Origin: Miltoncostaea sp963762825 | Lineage (GTDB): Bacteria > Actinomycetota > Thermoleophilia > Miltoncostaeales > Miltoncostaeaceae | Assembly (NCBI GenBank): GCA_963762825.1 | Contig: CAVXLZ010000005.1 | Span: 1 to 45,372 of the forward strand | DNA: 45,372 bases | Direction of reading: 5' to 3' | Part shown: in pieces, positions 16,451 to 25,899 of the stretch | How positions within the stretch are numbered: the stretch's first letter is position 1 | How the letters are laid out: the number at the start of each line of letters is the position of its first letter | Translations under genes and position numbers: made by a program | The notes under the pieces: model-generated | Told to the model about the DNA's origin: nothing | The model's input: only the letters and a program-made list of their open reading frames with translations | Database searches by the model: none

Positions 16451-18091
16451 ATGGGCCCGACTCGTCTCGTCATCGCCCTCGTCGGTCTGCTGCTCCTCCC
16501 GCCCACGGTGCTCGGAGCCCCAACGATCGACGAGGTCACCGCCGGCCTCACCGCCAACTCCAAGCCGACGGGGATCGCGGCCGGGCCGGATGGCAACCTC
16601 TGGTTCACGCAGAACCAGAACCCGGCTCGCATCGGGCGGATCACGCCGGCGGGCGTCATCACCGAGTTCAGCGCCGGCCTCACCGCCAACTCCAAGCCGA
16701 CGGGGATCGCGGCCGGGCCGGACGGCAACCTCTGGTTCACGCAGGAGCAGAGCCCCGGCCAGATCGGGCGGATCACGCCGGGCGGTGTGATCACCGAGTT
16801 CACCGCCGGGCTGAGCCCCAACTCCAAGCCGACCGGGATCACTGCCGGTCCCGACGGGAACCTCTGGTTCACCGAGTACCAGAGCCCCGGGCGGATCGGG
16901 CGGATCACGCCGGCGGGTGTCGTCACCGAGTTCACCGCCGGGCTGAGCTTCAACTCCAAGCCGACCGGCATCACTGCCGGCCCCGACGGCAACCTCTGGT
17001 TCACCGAGCAGGGGCTCCCGGGTCGCATCGGGCGGATCACGCCGGCGGGCGTCATCACCGAGTTCAGCGCGGGGCTCACCTTCGGCTCCCTGCCGAGCGG
17101 CATCACGGCCGGCCCCGACGGCAACCTCTGGTTCACCGAGCAGGGGCTCCCGGGTCGCATCGGGCGGATCACGCCGGCGGGCGTCATCACCGAGTTCAGC
17201 GCGGGGCTCACCTTCGGCTCCCTGCCGAGCGGCATCACGGCCGGCCCCGACGGCAACCTCTGGTTCACCGAGCAGGGGCTCCCGGGTCGCATCGGGCGGA
17301 TCACGCCGGCGGGCGTCATCACCGAGTTCACGCGCCGGGCTGAGCCTCAACGCAATGCCGACCGGGATCACGGCCGGCCCCGACGGCAACCTCTGGTTCA
17401 CCGAGAACGCGGACCCGGGCCGCATCGGGCGCGTCAGCCTGGCGTCCGGAACGGGCCCGGAACGGGCCCTGGAACGGGCCCTGGAACGGGCCCTGGAACG
17501 GGCCCTGGAGCATTCGTCCCCCCGCCCGCCCCGGTGCTCGGTCGTAAGGTCGGCGCCGATGCGGTGGCCGGCACCGTGCGCGTCAAGGTTCCGAAATCCA
17601 AGCGGTACGTCGCGCTCGACCCATCCGAGGCGTTGCCGGTCGGTTCGGTCATCGACAGCCGTCGCGGCCGCGTGGCGGTCACCTCGGCCTTGCCTCGTGG
17701 CTACAAGCAGACCGCCACCTTCTGGGGTGGGATCTTCACCGTACGCCAGGCGCGCAAAGGCTCCGGGATGGTCCGGCTCGTCGTGCCGCGGGCGACCGGG
17801 TGCGCTCCCGTCACGGCCACCGCGGCGGCCCACTCCGAGCAGGCCCGCCGCAAGGCGAAGCGGCCCAAGCGCCGACGCCCCTCGCTGTGGGGAAGCGACC
17901 GCCGTGGGCGCTACCAGACGCAGGGCACCAACAGCGTCGCCACCGTCCGGGGAACCCGCTGGCAGACGATCAACCGCTGCGACGGCACCCTCACACGGGT
18001 GCGGGAGGGCGTGGTCGTGGTGCGCGACAAGGGGCTTCGCAAGAACGTGCGCGTGACCGCGGGCCGCTCGTACCTGGCTCGCCGCCGCTGA
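16451..18091 (+). CDS. Secreted Vgb-like seven-bladed propeller with FecR-like tail
   Basis: 546 residues. A signal peptide (about 1-24) is followed by seven 44-residue repeats with the core PTGIxAGPDGNLWFT and RIGRITPAGVIT, as in virginiamycin B lyase-like propellers. A (GTGP)n hinge and a basic domain follow, with GTVRVKVPKSKRYVAL, FWGGIFTVRQ and ATVRGTRWQTINRCDGTLT, FecR-like in look. One extra base at about 17330 and one missing base at about 17459 compensate each other, so blade 7 is read out of frame in between. Its correct frame reads MPTGITAGPDGNLWFTEN. No Vgb catalytic His/Glu set is evident, so a binding or surface role is more likely than a lyase. Confidence 0.82.
   Translation: MGPTRLVIALVGLLLLPPTVLGAPTIDEVTAGLTANSKPTGIAAGPDGNLWFTQNQNPARIGRITPAGVITEFSAGLTANSKPTGIAAGPDGNLWFTQEQSPGQIGRITPGGVITEFTAGLSPNSKPTGITAGPDGNLWFTEYQSPGRIGRITPAGVVTEFTAGLSFNSKPTGITAGPDGNLWFTEQGLPGRIGRITPAGVITEFSAGLTFGSLPSGITAGPDGNLWFTEQGLPGRIGRITPAGVITEFSAGLTFGSLPSGITAGPDGNLWFTEQGLPGRIGRITPAGVITEFTRRAEPQRNADRDHGRPRRQPLVHRERGPGPHRARQPGVRNGPGTGPGTGPGTGPGTGPGAFVPPPAPVLGRKVGADAVAGTVRVKVPKSKRYVALDPSEALPVGSVIDSRRGRVAVTSALPRGYKQTATFWGGIFTVRQARKGSGMVRLVVPRATGCAPVTATAAAHSEQARRKAKRPKRRRPSLWGSDRRGRYQTQGTNSVATVRGTRWQTINRCDGTLTRVREGVVVVRDKGLRKNVRVTAGRSYLARRR
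16535..17440 (+). repeat. Seven 132-bp tandem repeats
   Basis: The unit is 132 bases (44 residues). Copies 5 and 6 (starting at about 17059 and 17191) appear identical at the DNA level, while copies 1-4 and 7 are diverged. This points to recent unit duplication. Seven units fit one closed beta-propeller. Confidence 0.88.
17448..17506 (+). repeat. 12-bp minisatellite encoding GTGP linker
   Basis: Five units of GGAACGGGCCCT. The first has only 11 bases, which causes the second frame change in the gene. The encoded Gly-Thr-Gly-Pro hinge joins the propeller to the C-terminal domain. Such arrays vary in copy number by slippage. Confidence 0.9.
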
Positions 18092-18092
18092 G

Positions 18093-19889
18093 GTGAGCGT
18101 TTTCCGGCGCCGCGCCGCCGGCGACCGGGGGCTCGGCTGGCGGTCGCGGCTGCTCGCCGGCGCCGTGGCGGCCGTCGTGGCGATCGGAGCCGCCCTCGCG
18201 CTCGATCTGAACGGGCTCCTCGGCCGTCCCGAGGGCGCAACGCTGGACGCGCGCTTCCAGCTGCGAGGGGTCTCGTCCACCGACGAACTGCTCGTGGTGG
18301 CGATCGACGACGCGACCTTCTCGGATCTCAGGATGCAGTGGCCCTTTCCCAGAACCCTGCACGCCCGGGTCATCGATCGCCTGCGCGGCGCCGGTGCCCG
18401 GCAGATCGTCGTCGACGTGCAGTTCACGGAGCGCACGAACGAGAAGGACGATCTCGCCCTCTACCGGGCGGTGGAGCGCGCGCCCGGCACGATCCTCGCC
18501 ACCACCGAGGTGGCCCAGGACGGCAGCACGAACGTGCTCGGTGGCGACGAGAACCTGGCTCGCGTGGACGCGTGGGCCGCGGCCGCCAACCTCCCGACCG
18601 ACCCGGGCGGCACCATTCGCCGCTTCCCCCGGCAGGTCGGCGGGCTCGACACGATCGCCACGCGCTCCAGCGCCGCGCTCACCGGCGCCGGCCTGCCCCA
18701 AGGCGCGTTCTCCGGCGGGAGTGCGTACATCGACTACCGCGGACCGCCGGGCACGATCCCGACGGTGTCGTACTCGGACGTCCTGCGCGGCCGGGTTCCT
18801 GCGAGCCGCATCGAGGGCCGTATCGTGGTCGTCGGGGCATCCGCGCCCACCCTCCAGGATGTGCATTCCACACCGATGTCGCACCACCTCATGGCCGGAC
18901 CCGAGGTGCAGGCCAACGCGATCTGGACCGCCCTGCACGGCGTTCCGCTGCGCGATGCACCGGCGGGCGCCGGCCTGGTCACGCTGGTCCTGCTCGGCCT
19001 CTGCGCACCCCTTCTCAGCCTTCGCTGGCGCGGCCTGCCGGCGACCGTCGCCTCCCTCGGTGCGGGCTGCGCCTACGCGCTCGCCGGCGTGGCGGTGTTC
19101 GAACGCGGCGTGGTGCTCGAGCTGACCGGCCCGCTGGTGGCGTGTACCGTCGGCGCGATGGCCTCGCTCGCCGCGAGCCAGCTCGCCGAGAGCCGGGAGC
19201 GGAGCCGTGCCGATGGCGAGAACGAGCGCCTCGAGAGGCTCGTGCGCGAGCGCACCGAGGAGCTGCGCGAGACCCAGCTCGAGGTGATCCGCCGCCTCAG
19301 CCAGGCCGCTGAATCGCGCGACGAGGAGACCGGGCTGCACATCGAGCGCATGAGCCGGATGTGCGAGGCCCTCGGCCGGGCGGCCGGGATGGGCCAGGCG
19401 GAGGCCGAGCAACTGCGGCTCGCGAGCGCGCTCCACGACGTGGGCAAGATCGGCATCCCGGACAGCGTGCTCCTGAAGCCCGGAGGCCTCGATCCGGACG
19501 AGCTCGAGGTCATGCGGTCCCACACGATCATCGGCGCCACCATCCTCGGCGCGTCGCGGTCGCCCCTCGTGCAGCTGGCCCAGGAGGTCGCGTTGACCCA
19601 CCACGAATGGTGGGACGGCAGCGGCTATCCGGCAGGGCTGGCGGGCGAGTCGATTCCGCGCAGCGGGCGCATCGCGGCGATCTGCGACGTCTTCGACGCC
19701 CTGATGGCCGACCGGCCCTACAAGAGCGGATGGGCGCTGGACGATGCGACGGCGGAGGTGGCGCGGCTCTCCGGGCTCCAGTTCGATCCCGCCCTGGTCC
19801 CGCTCTTCATCGACCTGATTCCTCGGCTGGTGGAGGAGCTCGCGCTCGTATCCGACCATTCCGCGGTCGCGTCGGACACTGGACGCTGA
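18093..19889 (+). CDS. CHASE2-HD-GYP sensor phosphodiesterase
   Basis: 598 residues. After one N-terminal helix (about 20-42) comes an extracytoplasmic CHASE2 sensor domain (about 50-290; LLVVAIDDATFSDL, PFPRTLHARVIDRL, DYRGPPGTIPTVSYSDVL). Three more membrane helices follow (about 290-370), then a coiled linker and an HD-GYP domain (about 400-590) that hydrolyses cyclic di-GMP. Metal and signature residues are present: HDVGKIGIPD, HHEWWDGSGYPAG and DVFDALMADRPYK. The GTG start at 18093 follows the previous stop by one base. A Vgb-like gene directly upstream may be co-transcribed. Likely active, since all HD-GYP motifs are intact. Confidence 0.9.
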   Translation: MSVFRRRAAGDRGLGWRSRLLAGAVAAVVAIGAALALDLNGLLGRPEGATLDARFQLRGVSSTDELLVVAIDDATFSDLRMQWPFPRTLHARVIDRLRGAGARQIVVDVQFTERTNEKDDLALYRAVERAPGTILATTEVAQDGSTNVLGGDENLARVDAWAAAANLPTDPGGTIRRFPRQVGGLDTIATRSSAALTGAGLPQGAFSGGSAYIDYRGPPGTIPTVSYSDVLRGRVPASRIEGRIVVVGASAPTLQDVHSTPMSHHLMAGPEVQANAIWTALHGVPLRDAPAGAGLVTLVLLGLCAPLLSLRWRGLPATVASLGAGCAYALAGVAVFERGVVLELTGPLVACTVGAMASLAASQLAESRERSRADGENERLERLVRERTEELRETQLEVIRRLSQAAESRDEETGLHIERMSRMCEALGRAAGMGQAEAEQLRLASALHDVGKIGIPDSVLLKPGGLDPDELEVMRSHTIIGATILGASRSPLVQLAQEVALTHHEWWDGSGYPAGLAGESIPRSGRIAAICDVFDALMADRPYKSGWALDDATAEVARLSGLQFDPALVPLFIDLIPRLVEELALVSDHSAVASDTGR

Positions 19890-20003
19890 CGGCCGCCTCC
19901 GACACCATCCGGAGCCGCGACCAGGGATAGCCCCGCTGTCCCTCGTAGCGAAGCCGGTGCCGTTCGAAAGGGCCATGGCCCTCACCGGCGAAGACGCTGG
20001 TTC

Positions 20004-21216
20004 ATGAGATCGCAGGCCTTCTTGCGCGCGACCCTCGCCGCGCTGATCGTCGCCGTCGGCGTCCTGCTGGTGGCATCGCCCGCGCGCGTGTCGGGTGCGC
20101 CGGCCCCCGCACGCGCCGAGGCGGGGGTGCTCGAGCTCGGCGCGCGCGGTCCGACGGTCCGCGCTCTGCAGCGCAAGCTTCGCGCGCGTGGCTTTCGCGT
20201 GGTCGTCGACGGCAGGTACGGCCCCGCCACGCGCCGCGCCGTGGCGCGCCTCCAGCGGCGCCTCGGGCTGAGGGTCAACGGCGTGGTCGACCGCCCGCTC
20301 CTGTGGTGGATGGGGCTCTCGGTGTGCGCCCTGCCCGGGCCGACGAGCGCCCGCGGCGGCGCCGACGGCCGCCTGCGCCTGGGTGCGTACGGACCGAAGG
20401 TGTGCTCCCTGCAGCGACTGCTGGCCCGCGCGGGCGAGACCGTGGCCGTGGATGGTGGCTACGGACCGCAGACCAGAACTGCGGTGCGGCGCGCCCAGCG
20501 GCGGGTGGGGTTGCCGGTGACAGGGGTCGCCGATGCTCGCCTCGGCGCACGACTGCGGCGCCCCGTCCCGGTTCCGTTCGACCACCCGGCCGACCCTCCT
20601 CGCGGTGGGTGCGGAGGGGCCGTCGGTGCGGCGGCTGCAGGCCGCGCTTCGCCGGCGCGGGATCCCCGTCTCGGTCGACGGGGCGTTCGGCCCGCGGACG
20701 CGCCGCGCGGTCGCGCAGTTCCAGCGGCGCGAGAGGTTGCCGGTGAACGGCGGGGCCGACGTGGCGCTGTTGCGGCGGCTCGACGCGACCCGGGCGCGCC
20801 ATCTGGAGGTGTTCCCGGTCGCCGGGCCGCGAGCCTTCTCGGACGACTTCAACGCCCGCCGCCACCAGGGTGCCCACCAGGGCATCGACATCCTGGCGCC
20901 GAGGGGGACGCCGGTGGTGGCCGTGACCGGCGGGGTCATCGACCGCATGAGCCGCGCCGACACCGGCCTCGGCGGAATCCGCATCTGGCTGCGCGACGAT
21001 GAGGGGACCACCTACTACTACGCCCACCTCAGCCGCATCGCGGCCGATCTCGCGCCGGGCGTGCGGGTGCCGGCCGGCCGGCCGATCGGAGCGATCGGGC
21101 GGACGGGCGATGCCCGGGGAGGCCTCTACCACCTCCACTTCGAGATGCATCCCGGGGGCGGCCGCGCCGTGAACCCCTACGCCGAGCTGAGGGATCTCGA
21201 CCCGACGCGGGTCTGA
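20004..21216 (+). CDS. Peptidoglycan-binding x3 + M23 peptidase (one frameshift)
   Basis: An exported cell-wall protein of about 404 residues. A signal peptide (about 1-32) precedes three PG_binding_1 modules: GPTVRALQRKLRARG with YGPATRRAV; GPKVCSLQRLLARAG with YGPQTRTAV; and GPSVRRLQAALRRRG with FGPRTRRAV. A LytM/M23 domain follows with zinc motifs HQGIDILAPRGTPV and HLHFEMHPG. The frame changes between the second and third module (about 20575-20592, net one extra base). Both halves are conserved, so an error is likely. Probable role: peptide cross-link hydrolysis or activation of another hydrolase at the wall. Confidence 0.87.
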
Positions 21217-21283
21217 GGTCCGTCGCCGACCGTCCAGTCGGTCGTGCGCATCGTGATCGGGCCCCTGCCCTTGTCGCCCAGGG

Positions 21284-21436
21284 GTCGGCGTGGTCGGGCT
21301 CTCCTACAGGGAGGCGGCGCGGGCGCTGAAGGTGCCGGAGGGGACCGTGATGAGCCGCCTGTCGCGCGGCCGAGGACAGGTTGCCGACCGGGGGGCCGAT
21401 GAGTTCCGCCGCCGCCTCCGGTCCACGGCTTTGTGA
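21284..21436 (+). pseudogene. ECF sigma factor remnant (region 4.2)
   Basis: About 50 codons ending TGA 21434-21436. GLSYREAARALKVPEGTVMSRLSRGR is the helix-turn-helix of sigma-70 region 4.2. No region 2 is found upstream in any frame, only about 70 bases to the M23 gene. It is a decayed 3' fragment next to an intact ECF sigma gene, likely a former paralogue cut by deletion. Confidence 0.75.
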
Positions 21437-21462
21437 GCGATCGATCCGGGGGGAGAAGTACG

Positions 21463-22467
21463 ATGAGCGTCATGGTGGAGCGCGCGACGACCGCCCCGCA
21501 GGAGTCGGCCGACGGCCTCGGGGTGCAGCTCGAGGGCCACCGGGCCGAGCTGACCGCCTATTGCTACCGGATGCTCGGATCGACCGATGCCGAGGACGCC
21601 GTGCAGGAGACGCTCATCCGCGCCTGGCGCGGTCACGATCGCTTCGAGGGGCGCTCCACGCTGCGGTCGTGGCTCTACCGGATCGCCACCAACGTCTGCT
21701 TCGACATGCTCGCAGGCCGCGCCCGCCGCGCCCGCCCGATGGATCTGGGCCCCGCCCGCGATCCCGGCGGCCCGATCGGCGATGTGCTGGGCGAGGTCAC
21801 CTGGATCGAGCCGATGCCCGACAGCCGGCTGCTGGCCGAGGTGGATCCGGCCGAGGCGGCGGTCGCCCGCGAATCGATCCGCCTCGCCTTCGTCGCCGCA
21901 CTCCAGCACCTCCCGCCACGCCAGCGCGCCGTGCTGATCCTGTGCGAGGTGCTGCACTGGAGGGCGAAGGAGGTCGCCGAGTTGCTCGAGACGAGCGTGG
22001 CGTCGGTCAACAGCGCCCTGCAGCGCGCCCGGGCCACCCTCCGGGCCGCCGCCGACGACCTCGCCGAACGGCCGCCGGTCCTCAGCGAGGAGGACCGCGC
22101 GCTCCTCTCGCGCTACGTCGACGCCTTCGAGCGCTACGACATGGAGGCCCTCACGTCTCTCATCCGCGAGGACGCGATCCAATCGATGCCGCCCTACGAG
22201 CTGTGGCTGAGCGGCCGCGACGACATCTTCCGCTGGTGGCTCGGCCCGGGAGCGGGGTGCCGCGGATCACGGGTGATCCCGACCCTGTCCGCGAACGGAT
22301 CGCCCGCCTTCGGGCAGTACAAGCCGAGCGAAACGGGTCGGGGCTACGACCCCTGGGCGCTTCAGGTCCTGCAGTTGTCCGGCGGCCGGATCGTGGAGTT
22401 CACGTTCTTCCTCGGCACCGAGAGGCTGTTCGGGCTCTTCGGCCTGCCCGCCCGGCTCGAGTCGTAG
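21463..22467 (+). CDS. SigG-like ECF sigma factor (TIGR02960-type) with SnoaL tail
   Basis: 334 residues. Region 2 (about 20-90) has YCYRMLGSTDAEDAVQETLIRAW and FEGRSTLRSWLYRIATN. Region 4 (about 135-190) has LQHLPPRQRAVLILCEVLHW and a helix-turn-helix. The WIEPMPDS segment between them is typical of the SigG/TIGR02960 group. A C-terminal SnoaL/NTF2-like domain (about 210-330) often modulates these sigmas in place of an anti-sigma factor. ATG 21463 has a GGGGGAG site at good spacing and is preferred over an in-frame GTG at 21433. A STAS gene follows 20 bases downstream. Confidence 0.87.
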   Translation: MSVMVERATTAPQESADGLGVQLEGHRAELTAYCYRMLGSTDAEDAVQETLIRAWRGHDRFEGRSTLRSWLYRIATNVCFDMLAGRARRARPMDLGPARDPGGPIGDVLGEVTWIEPMPDSRLLAEVDPAEAAVARESIRLAFVAALQHLPPRQRAVLILCEVLHWRAKEVAELLETSVASVNSALQRARATLRAAADDLAERPPVLSEEDRALLSRYVDAFERYDMEALTSLIREDAIQSMPPYELWLSGRDDIFRWWLGPGAGCRGSRVIPTLSANGSPAFGQYKPSETGRGYDPWALQVLQLSGGRIVEFTFFLGTERLFGLFGLPARLES

Positions 22468-22487
22468 TCGGGGCTCTCTGCGCGGCG

Positions 22488-22793
22488 ATGACGGCTCCTG
22501 CGCCCCGCCACGGGGCCTCGCGCACCGGGGTCATGGTCGTGGGACCGCTCGCCGGCGACGACGTGCCGGCTCTCTGCGAGCGCCTCCGCGCGATCCTCTC
22601 CACCGGGATCGACGTCGTGGTGTGCGACGTCGCCGCCGCCGCCGCCGATCTCGTCACGATCGAGGCTCTCGCCCGTCTCCAGCTGACTGCGCTGAACGCG
22701 GGCGGCAGTATCGTCCTCCGGGAAGCGTCGGCCGATCTCGGGGCGCTCCTGGCCGCCTGCGGCCTCCACCACGCCGTCCCCGGCGAGCGATGA
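22488..22793 (+). CDS. STAS-like domain protein
   Basis: 101 residues with a STAS/MlaB-like outline: VVVCDVAAAAADLVTIEALARLQLTALNAGG and a C-terminal helix LLAACGLHHAV. The DSSG phospho-serine motif of the STAS protein at 616 is absent, so switching by serine phosphorylation is not expected. It follows the SigG-like gene closely, so it may act with that sigma factor. This is inference from position. Confidence 0.75.
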   Translation: MTAPAPRHGASRTGVMVVGPLAGDDVPALCERLRAILSTGIDVVVCDVAAAAADLVTIEALARLQLTALNAGGSIVLREASADLGALLAACGLHHAVPGER

Positions 22794-22845
22794 GTTCCGC
22801 CCCTCGTGCGGTCGAACCGTGCAAACCCCCGTCAGAGGCAGCCGA

Positions 22846-23483
22846 ATGAGCATGCTCCGATTCACCATCTCGATGTCGCTGGACGGCTACGTGGCCGGAC
22901 CTGGCCAGGACGCCGACAACCCCTTGGGAATCGGTGGAATGCGCCTGCACGAGTGGGTCTTCCCGCTCGCCGCCTGGCGCAGCTTGCACGCACTGGAGGG
23001 GGGTGAGGTCAACGAGAGCAGCAGTGTCGTGGAGGAGTCTCGGGCCGGCATCGGGGCGACCATCATGGGTCGCAACATGTTCGGCCCGGTCCGGGGTGAG
23101 TGGGGCGACGATCCCTGGAGCGGCTGGTGGGGGAGGACCCTCCCTTCCATCACCCGGTCTTCGTGCTCACCCACCACGCACGCGATCCGCTGACGTGTCT
23201 GGGCGGGACCGTCTTCACCTTCGTCACCGAGGGCATCGAATCGGCGCTTGACCTGGCTCGGGCGGGCGCCGTCGGGAGGGATGTCGCGCTCGCAGGCGGT
23301 GCTGAGACGGCACGTCAATACCTCGCCGCGGACCTGGTCGATGAGATGGAGATCAACCTGGTATCCGTTCTCCTCGGCACGGGCGAGCGTCTCCTCGGCG
23401 GCCTGGGCACCGGGGTCCCGACGCTCCGCCACGTGAGGACCATCTCCACCCCGGTGGTCACGCACCTCAGGTTCGCGCGATGA
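22846..23483 (+). CDS. RibD C-terminal/DHFR-like reductase (one frameshift)
   Basis: About 212 residues of the dihydrofolate reductase-like family that uses NADPH. The N-terminus RFTISMSLDGYVAGPGQD and IMGRNMFGP are diagnostic. After DDPWSGWWG the frame must change at a G run (23129-23133). Adding one G gives GEDPPFHHPVFVLTHHARDPL, then DVALAGGAETARQYLAADLVDE and the terminal strand. This is a homopolymer deletion. The substrate is unknown; many such proteins are not true DHFRs. ATG 22846 is chosen over a GTG at 22819 because the family begins right at the beta strand. Confidence 0.87.
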
Positions 23484-23607
23484 CCTCCGGGCCGCCGCGC
23501 GGGAAATGGCGTAGCGTGCCCACCTTTGTGCGCCCGTCCGGGCGGGGAGCCCCGCCTGATGGCCGTCGCGACGTTCCGTGCGGGTATCGGTAGGAGAGGA
23601 GTCCAGG

Positions 23608-25899
23608 GTGGCGGCAGAGGACACGAACAAGCAGGGTCGGCGCGCAGCCCACGAGCGCCTGTCCACCGGCGCGCTCGCCCGCTGGACCGGGATCTGCGCC
23701 GCTCACCCATGGCGGGTCATCGGGGGGTGGCTCGGCATCGTGGTGGTGCTGGTGGCGCTCGTCGCGGGCGTCGGCGGCAGTCTTCGCGACGAGTTCACGA
23801 TCCCGGGGTCCGACTCACAGCGCGCGATCGACCTGATCGAGGCCGAGTTCGCCTCCGAGCAGGGCGGGGTGCTCAACCTGGTCTTCGCCGCGCCGCCCGG
23901 CGAGCGGCTCGATACGCCCGAGTACCAGGCGGCGATCCGCAGAGCGCGGGCCGAGCTCCTGTCGCCCGCCTTCGCGCCCAGGGGCGAGGAGGCCGGCATC
24001 GTGAGCGTGGACGATCCCTTCCAGGAGCGCACCTGGTCGGAGGATCGTCGCATCGCCTACGCCGAGGCCCAGTTCGACCAGTCGATCGATCCGGCCGACC
24101 GCGATGCCGTGGTGCGCGTCGAGGACGCCGTGCGGCGTATCGTCGAGCCGGCCGGGGTCACCGTCGAGTTCAACGGCGACGCGGAGTTCCCGCCCGTGGA
24201 GCAGGGGACCTCGGAGCTGCTCGGCATCCTCGCGGCGATCGTCGTGCTGCTGATCGTCTTCCGCACCTTCGTCGCGGCCATGATCCCGATCGCCCTGGCG
24301 CTGGTCGCGCTCGCGACCGCCTTCCTGCTGCTGTTCATCATCGCCGGGTTCACCGACGTCAACACGATCACGCCGGTGCTGGTCTCGATGATCGGCCTCG
24401 GTGTGGGGATCGACTATTCGCTGTTCATCGTCACCCGCTTCCGTCAGCTCCTCCACGAGGGGCTCAGCCCGCGCGAGGCGGCCGCCGAGGCCGGGGCATC
24501 GGCGGGCCGGGCGGTCATCTTCGCCGGCCTGACGGTCGCGATCGCCGTGGCGGGCCTCGCCGTGATCGGGCTCGACTTCATCACCAAGCTCGGCATCGGC
24601 AGCGCCCTGGGCGTGCTCACCACCGTCCTGATCGCCAACTCCCTGCTGATCTCCGTGCTCGCGCTGCTCGGCCATCGCATCGATCGCCTGCGGGTGCCCT
24701 TCATGCGCCCCCTCGACGACTCCGAGGCCGCGCGCGAGCGCACGCTGGTGGCCCGCTGGGGGCGCTTCGTCACCGCCAACGCACGCGTGGTCTTCCCGGT
24801 GGTGCTGCTGGTCGTGATCGGCCTCGCCTCGACCTCGGCGCTCGTGCGTCTCGGAGCCTCCGATCAGGGCACCCAGCCGACCGAGCAGACCAGCCGCCAG
24901 GCGTACGACCTGCTCGCGCAGGGCTTCGGCCCCGGCTTCAACGGCCCGATCCCGATCGTCGTCGATGTCAACGGCGACCCGCAGGCCGCCCAGAGGATCA
25001 CCGACGGCCTCCAGGGCGCGGAGGGCGTGGCATCGGTCAGCCCGCCCCAGTTCAACGACCCCGAGAGCGTGGCGATCGTTTTCGTGACGCCCGATTCGGC
25101 CCCCCAGGCCGAGGAGACCGGCCAGCTGGTCGACCGCCTACGCGACGACGTGGTCCCCGCCGCGACCCGGGGCGGCGATGCGGTGGCCTACGTCTCGGGC
25201 CAGACGGCAGCCTTCAAGGACATCGCCGATCGGCTCCTGCAGCGGCTGCCGTTCTTCCTGCTGTTCATCGTCGGGGTCACCTTCATCCTCCTGGCGATGG
25301 CCTTCCGTTCGATCGTCATCTCGATCAAGGCGGCGCTCACGACATTGCTGTCGGCCTTCGTCGGCTTCGGGGTGCTGACGCTGATCGTGCAGGAGGGGCA
25401 CCTGCTCGGGCTCACCGGGCTGGACGTGACCGGCCCGATCGAGACCTTCGTGCCGCCGATCGCATTCGCGATCCTGTTCGGCCTCTCGATGGACTACGAG
25501 GTCTTCCTCATGAGCCGTATCCGCGAGGAGCACATCCACGGCCTGAAGACCCGGGCGGCGGTCGAGCACGGCATGGCGGCCATCGGACGCGTCGTGGTAG
25601 CCGCGGCGCTGATCATGGGCACCGTGTTCGCCGCGTTCATCCTCAGCCCCGACCGGGTCTCCAAGGAGTTCGGCATCCTGCTCGCCGTGGCCATCCTCAC
25701 CGACGCCCTGATCGTGAGGCTCACCCTGGTCCCGGCGCTGTTGACGCTGCTCGGCGACCGCTCCTGGTACATACCCAAATGGCTCGACCGCGCCCTGCCC
25801 GGCCTGACCATCGAGTCGCCGCACGACGAGGAGGGGCGTGTGGCTTCCTCTGCGGATCCGGCCTCGGCTCACAGCGCCGCCGGTCGTGGATCGGGGTAG
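23608..25899 (+). CDS. MMPL/RND-family transporter
   Basis: 763 residues, unbroken. Two repeats each have one leading helix, a porter domain and a five-to-six helix bundle. Conserved features are IPGSDSQRAIDLIEAEF after helix 1, GLGVGIDYSLFIVTRFR in bundle 1 and LFGLSMDYEVFLMSRIREE in bundle 2, the Asp-Tyr pairs that carry protons. It probably exports lipids or amphiphilic compounds. Start GTG 23608 with AGGAG seven bases before it is preferred to an in-frame GTG at 23578. The stop TAG is in the loop of a strong hairpin. Confidence 0.9.
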   Translation: MAAEDTNKQGRRAAHERLSTGALARWTGICAAHPWRVIGGWLGIVVVLVALVAGVGGSLRDEFTIPGSDSQRAIDLIEAEFASEQGGVLNLVFAAPPGERLDTPEYQAAIRRARAELLSPAFAPRGEEAGIVSVDDPFQERTWSEDRRIAYAEAQFDQSIDPADRDAVVRVEDAVRRIVEPAGVTVEFNGDAEFPPVEQGTSELLGILAAIVVLLIVFRTFVAAMIPIALALVALATAFLLLFIIAGFTDVNTITPVLVSMIGLGVGIDYSLFIVTRFRQLLHEGLSPREAAAEAGASAGRAVIFAGLTVAIAVAGLAVIGLDFITKLGIGSALGVLTTVLIANSLLISVLALLGHRIDRLRVPFMRPLDDSEAARERTLVARWGRFVTANARVVFPVVLLVVIGLASTSALVRLGASDQGTQPTEQTSRQAYDLLAQGFGPGFNGPIPIVVDVNGDPQAAQRITDGLQGAEGVASVSPPQFNDPESVAIVFVTPDSAPQAEETGQLVDRLRDDVVPAATRGGDAVAYVSGQTAAFKDIADRLLQRLPFFLLFIVGVTFILLAMAFRSIVISIKAALTTLLSAFVGFGVLTLIVQEGHLLGLTGLDVTGPIETFVPPIAFAILFGLSMDYEVFLMSRIREEHIHGLKTRAAVEHGMAAIGRVVVAAALIMGTVFAAFILSPDRVSKEFGILLAVAILTDALIVRLTLVPALLTLLGDRSWYIPKWLDRALPGLTIESPHDEEGRVASSADPASAHSAAGRGSG

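Noticed and set aside
16535..17440. CRISPR-like array
   Set aside because: Units are 132 bases with no unique spacers and encode propeller blades.
16640..17440. Antibiotic-inactivating virginiamycin B lyase
   Set aside because: Only the repeat fold is shared. The lyase His/Glu/His set is not evident and a different C-terminal domain is attached.
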